A stretch of DNA of 64,000 nucleotides from Clostridiaceae bacterium (GCA_021771025.1 JAETPW010000022.1:1-64000); one strand, 5' to 3'. Shown: positions 44,614-53,887, counted from the stretch's first letter. Program-made: numbers and translations. Notes: a model not told the origin generated them from the sequence alone.

Positions 44614-44664
44614 ATCAAGGGTCACCCTTTTGTTTCAGCAGTACAAACAAAATGATTTGACCAA

Positions 44665-44694
44665 ACTAGGAAATGGCACTTGCCATTTCCTAGT
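44665..44694 (+). terminator. Hairpin between small gene and hisS
   Basis: ACTAGGAAATGGCA and TGCCATTTCCTAGT are perfect 14-bp arms around two bases. There is no strong T-run. The 44614-44791 gap has no T-box that I can see. Confidence 0.7.
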
Positions 44695-44791
44695 CTAATC
44701 CTAATTAATCAAAGATTTTTGCTAAGAATAGATAAAATTAAGTTAATCAATAAACCAATAAAAATAAAAGAAAGAAAGGAATTGATGAAAA

Positions 44792-46108
44792 ATGAGCAAA
44801 ACAGAACCAAGAACATTAGCTGGATTTATGGAGTTATTACCCGAAGATCAAATTTTATTTGAGCAAATGAAAAATAAAATTGAGAAAACCTATCAAAAAT
44901 TTGGTTTTCTACCACTAGACACGCCTATCATCGAATCAGCAGAAGTATTATTAGCCAAAGCTGGAGGAGAAACCGAAAAGCAAATTTATCGTTTTGAAAA
45001 GGGAGATACTGATCTAGCCCTACGTTTTGATTTAACTGTTCCACTAGCGAAATACGTAGCCAAAAACTATGGAAACCTAAGCTTTCCATTTCGCCGTTAT
45101 CAGATAGGAAAAGTATACCGTGGAGAAAAAGCACAAAAAGGAAGATTTCGTGAATTTTATCAATGTGATATTGATATTATTGGGGATGGAGAATTAAGCC
45201 CAATGAATGATGCTGAAATTCCTAGTGTTATTTATTCAGTAATTAAGGAATTAGGGTTTGATGATTTTACCATTCGTATCAATAACCGTAGATTATTAAA
45301 CGGTTTATTCGAAAGCGTTAATCAAAAAGAAAATAGCGTAGAAATTTTAAGAATCATCGATAAAATCGATAAAATTGGAAAAGAAGAAGTCATCAAAGAA
45401 ATTGCAGAATTGGGCATAGAAAAAGACCAAATTGATAAAATCATGAGTTTTATTGAAATAACTGGTACCTCAGACGAGAAATTAGCTAAATTGCAAGCAT
45501 TAGCGATTGATAATTCAACATTTAGCCAAGGATTAGAAGAATTATCTAGTTTAGTTCGTTATGTTCGTGCTTTTGGTATTCCAGAGCAAAATTTTGCCGT
45601 AGATTTAACCATTGCCAGAGGGCTAGATTATTACACAGGAACCGTATACGAAACTTTCTTAAACGAATACCGCGAAGTAGGAAGTGTATGTTCAGGAGGA
45701 AGATACGAAAACTTAGCCGAATACTATACTGACAAAAAATTACCAGGTGTTGGTATCTCGCTTGGATTAACTAGATTATTCTATAAGTTGAATGAATTAA
45801 ACGCCATCAAGGCCGAAAAAAAATCCATTTCAGATGTATTGATTATCCCTATGGTAGATGATTTAGAAGTACCAATCAAAATAGCTACAGCCTTCAGAGA
45901 AAAAGGAATCAATACAGAGATTTATTTAAACGACAAAAAATTAAAAGCCAAAATGAAATATGCTGACAAACTACAAATTCCTTATGTTATTGTGATTGGT
46001 GAAGATGAAATACAATCAGGAATAGTAAAGGTTAAGAATATGATAACAGGGGAAGAAACAGAACGTGTAATAGAAGCTTTAGAAGCTGGACAAATAAGAC
46101 TAGATTAA
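44792..46108 (+). CDS. hisS: Histidyl-tRNA synthetase
   Basis: A class II synthetase of 438 residues. Motif 2 is visible as YRGEKAQKGRFREFYQCDID, the histidine-specific motif LTIARGLDYYTGTVYE and motif 3 GGRYENLAEYY/GVGISLGLTRL follow, and the anticodon domain is at about 340-438. The first residues SKTEPRTLAGFMELLP differ from many HisS starts but fit the GxxE type. ATG 44792 follows AAAGAAAGGAATTG. Confidence 0.95.
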   Translation: MSKTEPRTLAGFMELLPEDQILFEQMKNKIEKTYQKFGFLPLDTPIIESAEVLLAKAGGETEKQIYRFEKGDTDLALRFDLTVPLAKYVAKNYGNLSFPFRRYQIGKVYRGEKAQKGRFREFYQCDIDIIGDGELSPMNDAEIPSVIYSVIKELGFDDFTIRINNRRLLNGLFESVNQKENSVEILRIIDKIDKIGKEEVIKEIAELGIEKDQIDKIMSFIEITGTSDEKLAKLQALAIDNSTFSQGLEELSSLVRYVRAFGIPEQNFAVDLTIARGLDYYTGTVYETFLNEYREVGSVCSGGRYENLAEYYTDKKLPGVGISLGLTRLFYKLNELNAIKAEKKSISDVLIIPMVDDLEVPIKIATAFREKGINTEIYLNDKKLKAKMKYADKLQIPYVIVIGEDEIQSGIVKVKNMITGEETERVIEALEAGQIRLD

Positions 46109-46189
46109 AAGTGATAAAAAATACCTAAACGATAAAAAAGTTTAGGTATTTTTCATGTCCAATTAGGGACGGGTACATTTTGAACATGA

Positions 46190-46370
46190 TAAAAGTATGG
46201 AACAAAATGGAAAAAATCATGAAAAGAGAAAAATAATGTGGATAACAATTCATAGACAAGAAATAAAATGAGAAGTAGAATAAAAGAAAAATGTTGAAAC
46301 AAAGCATAAAAAAGTAAGCAAAAGTAAATACTAGCAAAAGAAAAGGAGACGAGAAGGAGAGAGAAAAATC
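46190..46370 (+). repeat. Conserved 5' leader of prepilin paralogs, copy 2
   Basis: Almost identical to 48922-49103, including the preceding GTCCAATTAGGGACGGGTAC repeat unit (46157-46176 and 48890-48909). It carries AATGTGGATAACA(A/G)TTCATAG and ends with GAGAAGGAGAGAGAAAAATC before ATG. Confidence 0.8.
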
Positions 46371-48023
46371 ATGAAAGTACCAAAAGAGAAAGGCTAAAAA
46401 TCAAATTAGGCAAAATAAAAAAAGTAAAGGGAATTACTCTTATCGCTTTAGTCATCACCATCATCGTGTTGCTGATTTTAGCAGGAGTAACCATAGCCAC
46501 ACACAGAAGTAACACCTACAACTGATGGATATAGTGAAACCAAAGCAGTAAACAGTCCAAAATTAACAAAAGGAATGATTCCTATTAAATGGAATGGAAC
46601 TAATTGGGTAGTATGCTCAAAGGACGATTCTTCATGGTATGCGTATGACAACACCAAACAATGGGCAAATGTTATGCTTAGTGATGGAACTTACAAAGAT
46701 GGATCAGTTAAAGAAGGTCAAGTTATACAAGAAAATGAATTAGGAAGTATGTACGTTTGGATTCCAAGATATAGCTACCAAATTAAAGCAGAAAAAAATA
46801 TTGATGTAAGCTTTCTAATGGGAAATACAAACAAAGATAAGGACGGAAACGAATACCAAAAAGAGTCAGAACAAGTAGACACAACAACCAAAATCGTGCA
46901 TCCAGCTTTTACCTTAGGAAGTAGAGAGTTAACGGGAATATGGGTAGCCAAATTTGAAGCAAGTGGAACAAACCAAAATGGACAAGCGGTAGGAAATGCA
47001 AGTAGTTCGTCTGGAAATCAACAATATGAACCAGACAGTACAACGATAGCCAAAAGTTTACCAAATGTCATCAGTTGGCGCCATATCACAATTGGAGAAA
47101 GTGAATACCAAAGTATGGCAATCACAGGAAAAAAGAAAGAAAAATATGGAATCGATTATGCAAGTAGTCATTTAATGAAAAATAGTGAATGGGGAGCAGT
47201 AGCTTACTTAAGTTATAGCCAATATGGAAATGTACCAAAAATCAATGGAACAGGAAGCTTAATTGATGGTAGCCATTGGTATGATCTTTATACCGGTCAA
47301 GGACCAAAAACAGCCTCAGATGAAGGATGGTACCAAAATGATATAGCAAACCATGGATACAGTACATCAAATGGTCAACTAGCGAGTACCACAGGAAATA
47401 CAACAGGGATTTACGATATGTCAGGAGGAGCATGGGAAAGAGTAGCAGGATATTTAGATAATGGAAATAATAGTTTAAATGCTTATGGGTTTAGTCAAAC
47501 CGATACAAGTATTAAGTATTTTGAAGGCGGGAAATTAAACAGTCAATATGCTAGTATATGGGACACTTACGAAGTAAGTGAAGAAGAGAAAACCAATAAA
47601 ATACAAGTAGAGGGAGAAGGAACAATCACACAAACTTCTTTATGGAACCAAGAAAAAATGGATTTAAAATATCAAGTAGCAAGACAGAGACTTACTCAAG
47701 CCAATTACGATAATATGGCAAAACATAAAGGAATAGGAGTAAATGAAGTATCAACTAGTTTTTCATTTTATGCACCATATACCAATTCATCAGGAACGAA
47801 AACATGGTCGTGGTTTAAAACGGCGGAAGAAGCAGCTAATGGAACGCCAAATTATGCCAAGGCATGGGATAATGATTACGTGCTAATCGGACATGCTTCC
47901 TATCCGTTTGTGGTACGCAGTGGCTATTGCGGCCTTGGTGGCAGTGCTGGTGTGCTCTATTCGAACATTACTAATGGTAACGGCAACAGCTACTACGGGT
48001 TCCGCCCGGTCGTGGTGTTATAA
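46371..48023 (+). pseudogene. Prepilin/C-type-lectin-like surface gene, paralog B, N-terminus frameshifted
   Basis: ATG 46371 opens the same leader peptide as paralog C, but one A is missing in AAAAGAGAAAGG (46386-46395 region), so the frame stops after eight codons. The prepilin helix region (ITLIALVITIIVLLILAGVT) is present in another frame. It then breaks again at about 46500, where a deletion joins it to EVTPTTDGYSETK. The lectin-like part from Met 46575 is intact and nearly the same as paralog C. It ends in a 36-codon variable region at 47916-48023 (RSGYCGLGGSAGVLYSN...). Confidence 0.85.
47916..48023 (+). other. Variable region of paralog B (DGR-like)
   Basis: Exactly 36 codons from Arg to stop. 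Scaffold residues R1, G3, C5, AGVL (11-14), S16, T19, G21, GFR (28-30), V32 and VL (34-35) agree with paralogs C and D; about 19 other codons differ, nearly all ending in T or C. The GC content is visibly higher than in the rest of the gene. Confidence 0.75.
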
Positions 48024-48063
48024 CTCTTTACATTTAAATATATCGATAAGAACTAAAATGGAT

Positions 48064-48118
48064 AAAACCTTAAGCTAATTATCTGTAAAATAGGTAATTG
48101 CTTTAGGTTTTATATTTT
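48064..48118 (+). terminator. Terminator of paralog B
   Basis: AAAACCTTAAGCTAATTA pairs with TAATTGCTTTAGGTTTT, followed by ATATTTTTATTT; the same hairpin follows paralog C. Confidence 0.8.
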
Positions 48119-48134
48119 TATTTGCCATTAAAAA

Positions 48135-48767
48135 TTAATGAGATAATAACGTAATTTTATTCCCATTTTTCTGAATAAACCCTTCTTCACGCAAAGATTT
48201 CATTTCTCTCATCATGGCACTACGGTCTACGCTCAAATAATCAGCCAAATCAGTTAAAGAAAAAGGAAGTGTTATTACTCGACTAAAAGAGCGGGTAGAT
48301 AAAATAGTAAAATAACCTAATAATTTATCACGAATAGAACGTTTTGTTAGCAATTCAACACGTGTATTTAAAATAGTGACTTTATCAAGAATTAATTCAG
48401 ATAAATGTTCTTGTAAAATGGTATGAAATTTACAATTTGTTTTACATTTATTTTTAACATTGTCATAAGGCAAAAATAATACTTCACAATTTTGGCGAGC
48501 AGTCACAAATAATTCATTATTGGTGGTAATAATATAAAAAACTTCTCCAAATATATCATTTTTCGTAAAATGTTCTACAATCGTTCGATTTCCGTTCAAA
48601 TCATAGCGAATTAAATCTGCTTCTCCTTTAATGAGAATGCAAAATTGATTACGTTTAGCAATGTAGGTGGTTATGTTTTCTCCTTTGCTAAACGTCTTTT
48701 TTTGTAAATTACGACATTGCGAACCAAATTCATGAAAAAATTGATCCATGTCAAATGAAACACTCAT
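48135..48767 (-). CDS. Crp/Fnr-family transcription regulator
   Basis: A protein of 210 residues with an N-terminal cyclic-nucleotide-binding-like beta barrel (KGENITTYIAKRNQFCILIK, then GEADLIRYD and FGEVFYI) and a C-terminal winged helix (LTDLADYLSVDRSAMMREMK). No Cys cluster of the FNR type is visible at the N-terminus. It lies between paralogs B and C on the opposite strand. A palindrome GTTGCA-AA-TGCAAC (48859-48872) upstream of it could be its operator. The ribosome site is weak, so the start could also be a few residues later. Confidence 0.85.
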   Translation of the reverse strand: MSVSFDMDQFFHEFGSQCRNLQKKTFSKGENITTYIAKRNQFCILIKGEADLIRYDLNGNRTIVEHFTKNDIFGEVFYIITTNNELFVTARQNCEVLFLPYDNVKNKCKTNCKFHTILQEHLSELILDKVTILNTRVELLTKRSIRDKLLGYFTILSTRSFSRVITLPFSLTDLADYLSVDRSAMMREMKSLREEGFIQKNGNKITLLSH

Positions 48768-48858
48768 TACTCTATGTGTATGTCAGGTTTTTAAAACCAA
48801 CATACGTCTCCTTTCATTTTGATGTACTTTTTATTATTGATTATTATATTACAATAAA

Positions 48859-48872
48859 GTTGCAAATGCAAC
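48859..48872. promoter_or_regulatory. Palindrome upstream of the Crp/Fnr gene
   Basis: GTTGCA-AA-TGCAAC is a perfect 6-2-6 palindrome about 90 bp before the regulator start, next to TATTGTAATATA on the minus strand, a possible -10 region. Confidence 0.4.
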
Positions 48873-48921
48873 ATAAAATTATTTATTTTGTCCAATTAGG
48901 GACGGGTACATTTTGGACATG

Positions 48922-49103
48922 ATGATAGTATGGAACAAAATGGAAAAAATCATGAAAAGAGAAAAATAATGTGGATAACAGTTCATAGACAAGAAATAAA
49001 ACAAGAAGTAGAATAAAAGAAAATTGTTGAAACAAAGCATAAAAAAGTAAGCAAAAGTAAATACTAGCAAAAGAAAAGGAGACGAGAAGGAGAGAGAAAA
49101 ATC
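48922..49103 (+). repeat. Conserved 5' leader of prepilin paralogs, copy 3
   Basis: Near-identical to 46190-46370. Both start with a GTCCAATTAGGGACGGGTAC unit just upstream. Confidence 0.8.
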
Positions 49104-50705
49104 ATGAAAATGTTAAAAGAAGAAAGGCTAAAAATCAAATTAGGCAAAATAAAAAAAGTAAAGGGAATTACTCTTATCGCTTTAGTCATCACCATCATCG
49201 TGTTGCTGATTTTAGCAGGAGTAACCATAGCCACACCTAAACTGTCCAAAGGGATGATTCCTATCAAATGGAATGGAACCAATTGGGTAGTATGCTCAAA
49301 GGACGATTCTTCGTGGTATTCTTATGATAATACCAAACAATGGGCAAATGTTATGCTTAGTGATGGAACCTACAAAGATGGATCAGTTAAAGAAGGTCAA
49401 GTTATACAAGAAAATGAATTAGGAAGTATGTACGTATGGATCCCAAGATATAGTTATCAAATAAAAGCAGAAAAAGACATTGATATCAGCTTTTTAATGG
49501 GAAATACCAACAAAGATAAAGATGGAAACGAGTACCAAAAAGAATCAGCTGATGTAGATACCAAGACAACCAAAATTGTACATCCAGCTTTTACCTTAGG
49601 AAGTAGAGAATTAACGGGAATATGGGTAGCTAAATTTGAAGCAAGTGGAACAAACCAAAATGGACAAGCAGTAGGAAATGCTAGTGTTTTATCATCTGAT
49701 CAGCAATATGCACCAGACAGTACAACAATAGCCAAAAGTTTACCAAATGTTATTAGTTGGCGACATATCACAGTTGGTGAAAGTGAATACCAAAGTATGG
49801 CAATCACAGGAAAGAGCAAAGAAAAATATGGAATTGATTATGCAAGTAGCCATTTAATCAAAAATAATGAATGGGGAGCAGTAGCCTACTTAAGTTATAG
49901 CCAATATGGAAATGTACCAAAAATCAATGGAACAGGAAGTTTAGTAAACAGTAGCTATTGGTATGATATGTATACAGGACAGGGACCCAAAACAGCCTCA
50001 GATGAAGGATGGTACCAAAATGATGTAACAAACCATGGATATAGTACAAGTTTAGGAATATTAGCCAGCACTACTGGAAATACAACAGGAATTTATGATA
50101 TGTCAGGGGGAGCATGGGATAGAGTAGCAGGATATTTAGATAATAGAAATAATAGTTTGACTGCTTATGGATATAGCAAAACGGACAACAATATCAAGTA
50201 CTTTGAAGGGGGAGAATTAAATAGTCAATATGCTGCTATTTGGGACACTTACGAAGTAAGTGAAGAAGAAAAAAATAATCAAATACAGGTAGAAGGAGAG
50301 GGAACAATTACGCAGACTTCTTTATGGAGCCAAGAAAAGATGGACTTAAAGTATCAAGTAGCAAGACAAAGAATAACAAAAGCCAATTACGATAATATGG
50401 CAAAACATAAAGGAATAGGGGTAAATGAAGTATCAACAACATGTTCATTTTATGCACCATATATTAATTCATTAGGAACAAAAACATGGGCATGGTTTAA
50501 AACAGCGGAAGAAACAGCTAATGGAACGCCAGATTACGCCAGAGCGTGGGATAATGACTATGTGTTTATCGGACATGCTTCTGCACCTTTCGTGCTACGT
50601 GGTGGTGGTTGCAATGTTGATGGTAGTGCCGGTGTGCTTAGTTCGTACATTACTAGTGGGTACGCTTACTACCATAGTGGATTCCGCTCGGTGGTTGTGT
50701 TATAA
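49104..50705 (+). CDS. Prepilin/C-type-lectin-like surface protein, paralog C
   Basis: The only full and intact paralog in the window (533 residues). The N-terminus is basic, then GITLIALVITIIVLLILAGV acts as prepilin-type signal and anchor; the usual Glu5 of type IV pilins is Ala. About 125 residues present in paralogs A and E between the anchor and KGMIPIKWNG are missing, in frame. The lectin/formylglycine-enzyme-like domain has MYVWIPRYSYQI, GIWVAKFEASG, NNEWGAVAYLSYSQYG and GIYDMSGGAWDRVAG. It ends in a variable region (50598-50705). Likely surface-displayed ligand-binding protein; the ligand is unknown. Confidence 0.85.
   Translation: MKMLKEERLKIKLGKIKKVKGITLIALVITIIVLLILAGVTIATPKLSKGMIPIKWNGTNWVVCSKDDSSWYSYDNTKQWANVMLSDGTYKDGSVKEGQVIQENELGSMYVWIPRYSYQIKAEKDIDISFLMGNTNKDKDGNEYQKESADVDTKTTKIVHPAFTLGSRELTGIWVAKFEASGTNQNGQAVGNASVLSSDQQYAPDSTTIAKSLPNVISWRHITVGESEYQSMAITGKSKEKYGIDYASSHLIKNNEWGAVAYLSYSQYGNVPKINGTGSLVNSSYWYDMYTGQGPKTASDEGWYQNDVTNHGYSTSLGILASTTGNTTGIYDMSGGAWDRVAGYLDNRNNSLTAYGYSKTDNNIKYFEGGELNSQYAAIWDTYEVSEEEKNNQIQVEGEGTITQTSLWSQEKMDLKYQVARQRITKANYDNMAKHKGIGVNEVSTTCSFYAPYINSLGTKTWAWFKTAEETANGTPDYARAWDNDYVFIGHASAPFVLRGGGCNVDGSAGVLSSYITSGYAYYHSGFRSVVVL
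50598..50705 (+). other. Variable region of paralog C (DGR-like)
   Basis: Thirty-six codons, RGGGCNVDGSAGVLSSYI... to GFRSVVVL and stop. Same scaffold as B and D, with different residues at the variable positions (for example 4 Gly, 6 Asn, 7 Val, 8 Asp, 26 His). Confidence 0.75.
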
Positions 50706-50756
50706 CTCTTAAAATATAGATATATCTATAAGAGCTAAAATGGATAAAACAATAAA

Positions 50757-50813
50757 AAAACCTTAAGCTAATTTTCTGTAAAATAGGTAATTGCTTTAGG
50801 TTTTATATTTTTA
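50757..50813 (+). terminator. Terminator of paralog C
   Basis: Same stem as after paralog B: AACCTTAAGCTAATT with AATTGCTTTAGGTTTT and a T-rich tail. Confidence 0.8.
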
Positions 50814-50867
50814 TTTGCTATTAAAAACTAGTCAGAAACAACAGCAAATATTTTTTCTTCAACTCTC

Positions 50868-50896
50868 TTGTGATGAATTTTTTCTTATGATATAAT
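50868..50896 (+). promoter_or_regulatory. murT-gatD promoter
   Basis: TTGTGA (50868-50873), 17-bp spacer, TATAAT (50891-50896), 34 bp before murT. Confidence 0.6.
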
Positions 50897-50930
50897 ATCC
50901 CAAAAGAACGAACAAAGGAGTTTATGATAG

Positions 50931-52262
50931 ATGAGGGATACATTAATTATTCTACTGATGAAAATAGCAAATTTTATCTTAAAAATATTAGGAAAACAAG
51001 GGGGAAATGTATTAGGAAAAATAGCTAAGAAATTAAGCCCTAATATACTATCTACTTTTAACATCAATTGTCCAGTTATTGCTGTAACAGCCACAAATGG
51101 AAAAACAATGACGAATAATGCCATTGCCTCTATGCTAAGACAAGCAGGAAAGCACGTAATTTGTAATACAGAAGGAAACAATATGGAAACAGGTATACTA
51201 TCCATGTTTCTTAAAACTTGTTCCTTAACAGGTAAACTAAAAGCAGACTATATCTGCTTAGAAGTAGATGAAAGCTATGTTCCTATCGTTTTTTCTAAGA
51301 TTCATTTAGATACATTAATTGTCTTAGACTTTTTCCGTGATCAACTAGATCGAAATGGAGAAGTAGAATCATTAATTCTTAAGTTAGAAGAATTTTTAAA
51401 AACTTACCAAGGAAATCTAATTTTAAATCAAGATGATCCAAATGTAGTTAGGCTAGGTTACGCTAATCCACAAAATAGCAAAGTTTACTATTTCCATGCA
51501 GAAGCTTACTGTCATGCTACAAAAGAAATAACAGAAGCAGGGGAAGGCAAGTTCTGCCCGTTATGCAAAACGCGTTTAATGTATGACTATTACCAATATT
51601 CGCATATAGGAAAATTTCATTGTCCAAATTGTGAATACGGGAAACAAGAAAGCTATGTAACAGCAAGTAATATAGATCTAGAGGGTAAAGAATTCATCGC
51701 CAATGGAATTCCTTTTACCATGCAATCAGAAAGCATTTACGTAGTATACAATTTTCTTGCTGTTATCTCAGTAGCCAATTTATATCATATAGACATAGAA
51801 GATGTGCAAAAAGCATTATCTACCTTTGAACTAAACAAGGGAAGACTAGAAAAATTAACCATACAAGGAGTGCCTACTATCATCAACTTAGCTAAAAATC
51901 CAACAGGAAGTAATGTAAGCCTTCGCTTACTACGTGAGGATCCTGAACCAAAAGAATTATTATTCGTTTTAAACGATAAAATAGCAGATGGGTTTGATGT
52001 ATCATGGATATGGGACATTAACTTTAATGAACTGGGTCAAGTACAAAGAATCATAACCTCTGGAACAAGAGCCTATGACATGGCCATTCGCATCAAAACG
52101 AGTGGTTACCCTATTAATATAATAGAAGCAGAATTAGACCTAAATAAGGCAGTACATAAGTTATACCAAACCAATGTAAAAAAATATATCATAGCTAATT
52201 ATACAGCTCTTGAGCCAACAAGAAAAGAAATTTTAACCTTAGAAAAAGAGTTAGGGAAATAG
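50931..52262 (+). CDS. murT: Lipid II isoglutaminyl synthase subunit MurT
   Basis: A Mur-ligase-family protein of 443 residues. The N-terminal membrane-near segment precedes the P-loop AVTATNGKTMTNNAIASML; the MurT-specific zinc ribbon is FCPLCKTRLMYDYY ... FHCPNCEYG (about 205-235), and the DUF1727-type C-terminal domain spans about 330-443. With GatD it amidates D-Glu of lipid II. The last codons (LGK and stop) are encoded by the left arm of a GGGGACGCCC inverted repeat. Confidence 0.94.
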   Translation: MRDTLIILLMKIANFILKILGKQGGNVLGKIAKKLSPNILSTFNINCPVIAVTATNGKTMTNNAIASMLRQAGKHVICNTEGNNMETGILSMFLKTCSLTGKLKADYICLEVDESYVPIVFSKIHLDTLIVLDFFRDQLDRNGEVESLILKLEEFLKTYQGNLILNQDDPNVVRLGYANPQNSKVYYFHAEAYCHATKEITEAGEGKFCPLCKTRLMYDYYQYSHIGKFHCPNCEYGKQESYVTASNIDLEGKEFIANGIPFTMQSESIYVVYNFLAVISVANLYHIDIEDVQKALSTFELNKGRLEKLTIQGVPTIINLAKNPTGSNVSLRLLREDPEPKELLFVLNDKIADGFDVSWIWDINFNELGQVQRIITSGTRAYDMAIRIKTSGYPINIIEAELDLNKAVHKLYQTNVKKYIIANYTALEPTRKEILTLEKELGK

Positions 52263-52332
52263 AGGGGACGCCCTTTTCTTCCCTAGGAAAAATTTCCCTA
52301 GGGAAGAAAAGGGCGTCCCTCTGATTTCCCTA
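52252..52332. repeat. GGGGACGCCC inverted repeat overlapping the murT stop
   Basis: TAGGGAAATAGAGGGGACGC... pairs with ...GCGTCCCTCTGATTTCCCTA over about 35-bp arms with few mismatches. The left arm supplies the end of murT, and the right arm ends 25 bp before gatD. Confidence 0.8.
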
Positions 52333-52356
52333 TTACGAAAGGAGATACTAGGAAAA

Positions 52357-53109
52357 ATGAAAGAAATTCGAATCTTATATTTATACCCAGATATGCTAGA
52401 ATTATATGGAGATTATGGAAATTTACAAGTATTAAAATATCGTATGGAAAAAAGAGATATTCAAGTCATCATAGATCGCTATTCAATAGGGGATCCTAAA
52501 CCAGATTTTTTAAGTTATGACCTTATTTTTGCTGGAGGAGGGGCCGATAATGAGCAAAGCATTTTAGCCAAAGACTTATTACAATATGAAGAGGAAATCA
52601 AAGAAGCAGTAAGACAAAAGGTGTTTTTTCTCTTAATTTGTGGTGCTTACCAACTATTCGGGAAATATTATAAGGGAGTAGAAGGAAATATTATTCCGGG
52701 GCTAGCCATTTTTGATTATTATACAGAAGCAAGTACCGATAGAACGAAGCGATGTATTGGAAACATCGTAATAGAAGTTAATATAGGAGAGAAGCAAACA
52801 AAAGTAATCGGTTTTGAGAATCATGGTGGACAAACCCATGGAATTACTACTCCATTTGGCAAAGTTCTTTTTGGTAATGGTAATCAATTTAAAGATACTC
52901 AAGAGGGATTTTTTCTTCCCCATGTGATAGCTACGTATTTACATGGACCATTATTAGCCAAAAATCCTGAAATAGCAGATTATGTTATTTCTACTTGTTT
53001 AACTAGGAAATATGAAGAAAAAATGGATTTACTTAAATTAGATGATGAGTTAGAAGAAAAATGTAGAAAGCAATTATTAGTAAGATTTATACCAGTAGAA
53101 AAGCAATAA
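52357..53109 (+). CDS. gatD: Lipid II isoglutaminyl synthase subunit GatD
   Basis: A class I glutamine amidotransferase of 250 residues. The nucleophile Cys95 in LICGAYQLFG and His196 in ATYLHGP form the active pair. It supplies ammonia to MurT. It is translated from GAAAGGAGATACTAGG upstream, and the two genes form an operon despite the inserted repeat. Confidence 0.94.
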   Translation: MKEIRILYLYPDMLELYGDYGNLQVLKYRMEKRDIQVIIDRYSIGDPKPDFLSYDLIFAGGGADNEQSILAKDLLQYEEEIKEAVRQKVFFLLICGAYQLFGKYYKGVEGNIIPGLAIFDYYTEASTDRTKRCIGNIVIEVNIGEKQTKVIGFENHGGQTHGITTPFGKVLFGNGNQFKDTQEGFFLPHVIATYLHGPLLAKNPEIADYVISTCLTRKYEEKMDLLKLDDELEEKCRKQLLVRFIPVEKQ

Positions 53110-53259
53110 GCAAGTATAGTTTGTGTATTATTTATGCTGTAAAAAACCTTTATTCCTTAAAAAATCTAGGAGCAATTGCAAGGTCAGTTCTATGCAATAG
53201 TTGAAATATTATGTAAAATATGATATACTAATAGAGGAACTCAATAGTGAGAAGTAATA

Positions 53260-53724
53260 ATGTTTCGTGCTGATATGCACAAAAAGGAGAAAACCAACAA
53301 AATACAAGTAGAGGGAGAAGGAACAATTATGCAGACTTCTTTATGGAGCCAAGAAAAGATGGACTTAAAATATCAAGTAGCAAGACAAAGACTTACTCAA
53401 GCCAATTACAACAATATGGCAAAACATAAAGGAATAGGAGTAAATGAAGTATCAACTAGTTTTTCATTTTATGCACCATATATCAATTCATCAGGAACGA
53501 AAACGTGGTCATGGTTTAAAACGGCGGAAGAAGCAGCTAATGGAACGCCAAATTACGCAAGAGCATGGGATAATGACTACGTGCTTATTGGGCACGCTTC
53601 CACACCGTTCGTGGTGCGTGGTGGCCATTGCAGTAGTGGTAGCGGTGCTGGTGTGCTTTATTCGTACATGACTCATGGGTACGCCGACAGCTACTACGGG
53701 TTCCGTTCTGTCCTTGTATTATAA
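53260..53724 (+). pseudogene. 5'-truncated prepilin paralog D carrying a variable region
   Basis: It holds only the last 150 or so codons of the paralog family, entering at EKTNKIQVEGEG and running to the stop. A fused start (ATG 53260, MFRADMHKKEKTNK) has no ribosome site and no export signal. The sequence is a mosaic: the first part and the RLTQAN segment match paralog B, while the GCAGACTTCTTTATGGAGCC stretch matches C. It ends in its own variable region (53617-53724). It looks like a silent cassette or a duplication remnant. Confidence 0.8.
53617..53724 (+). other. Variable region of fragment D (DGR-like)
   Basis: Thirty-six codons, RGGHCSSGSGAGVLYSYM... to GFRSVLVL and stop; a third version of the same scaffold. 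Confidence 0.75.
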
Positions 53725-53791
53725 TGACTGAAATGATAGATGAATATTCAGAATAAAGAAAATATTAAAGTTAAGAGTGTTAAAATAGAAT

Positions 53792-53826
53792 AAAAGGTGA
53801 AGAATATCATAATTCTTCACCTTTTA
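53792..53826 (+). terminator. Terminator before the LiaF-like gene
   Basis: AAAAGGTGAAGAAT and ATTCTTCACCTTTT form a perfect 14-bp stem. Confidence 0.75.
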
Positions 53827-53887
53827 GTTGTAATTTTCCCAATAATATAGTATGATATACTTAGTTAAAAAAAGAGAGGAGAAAACA

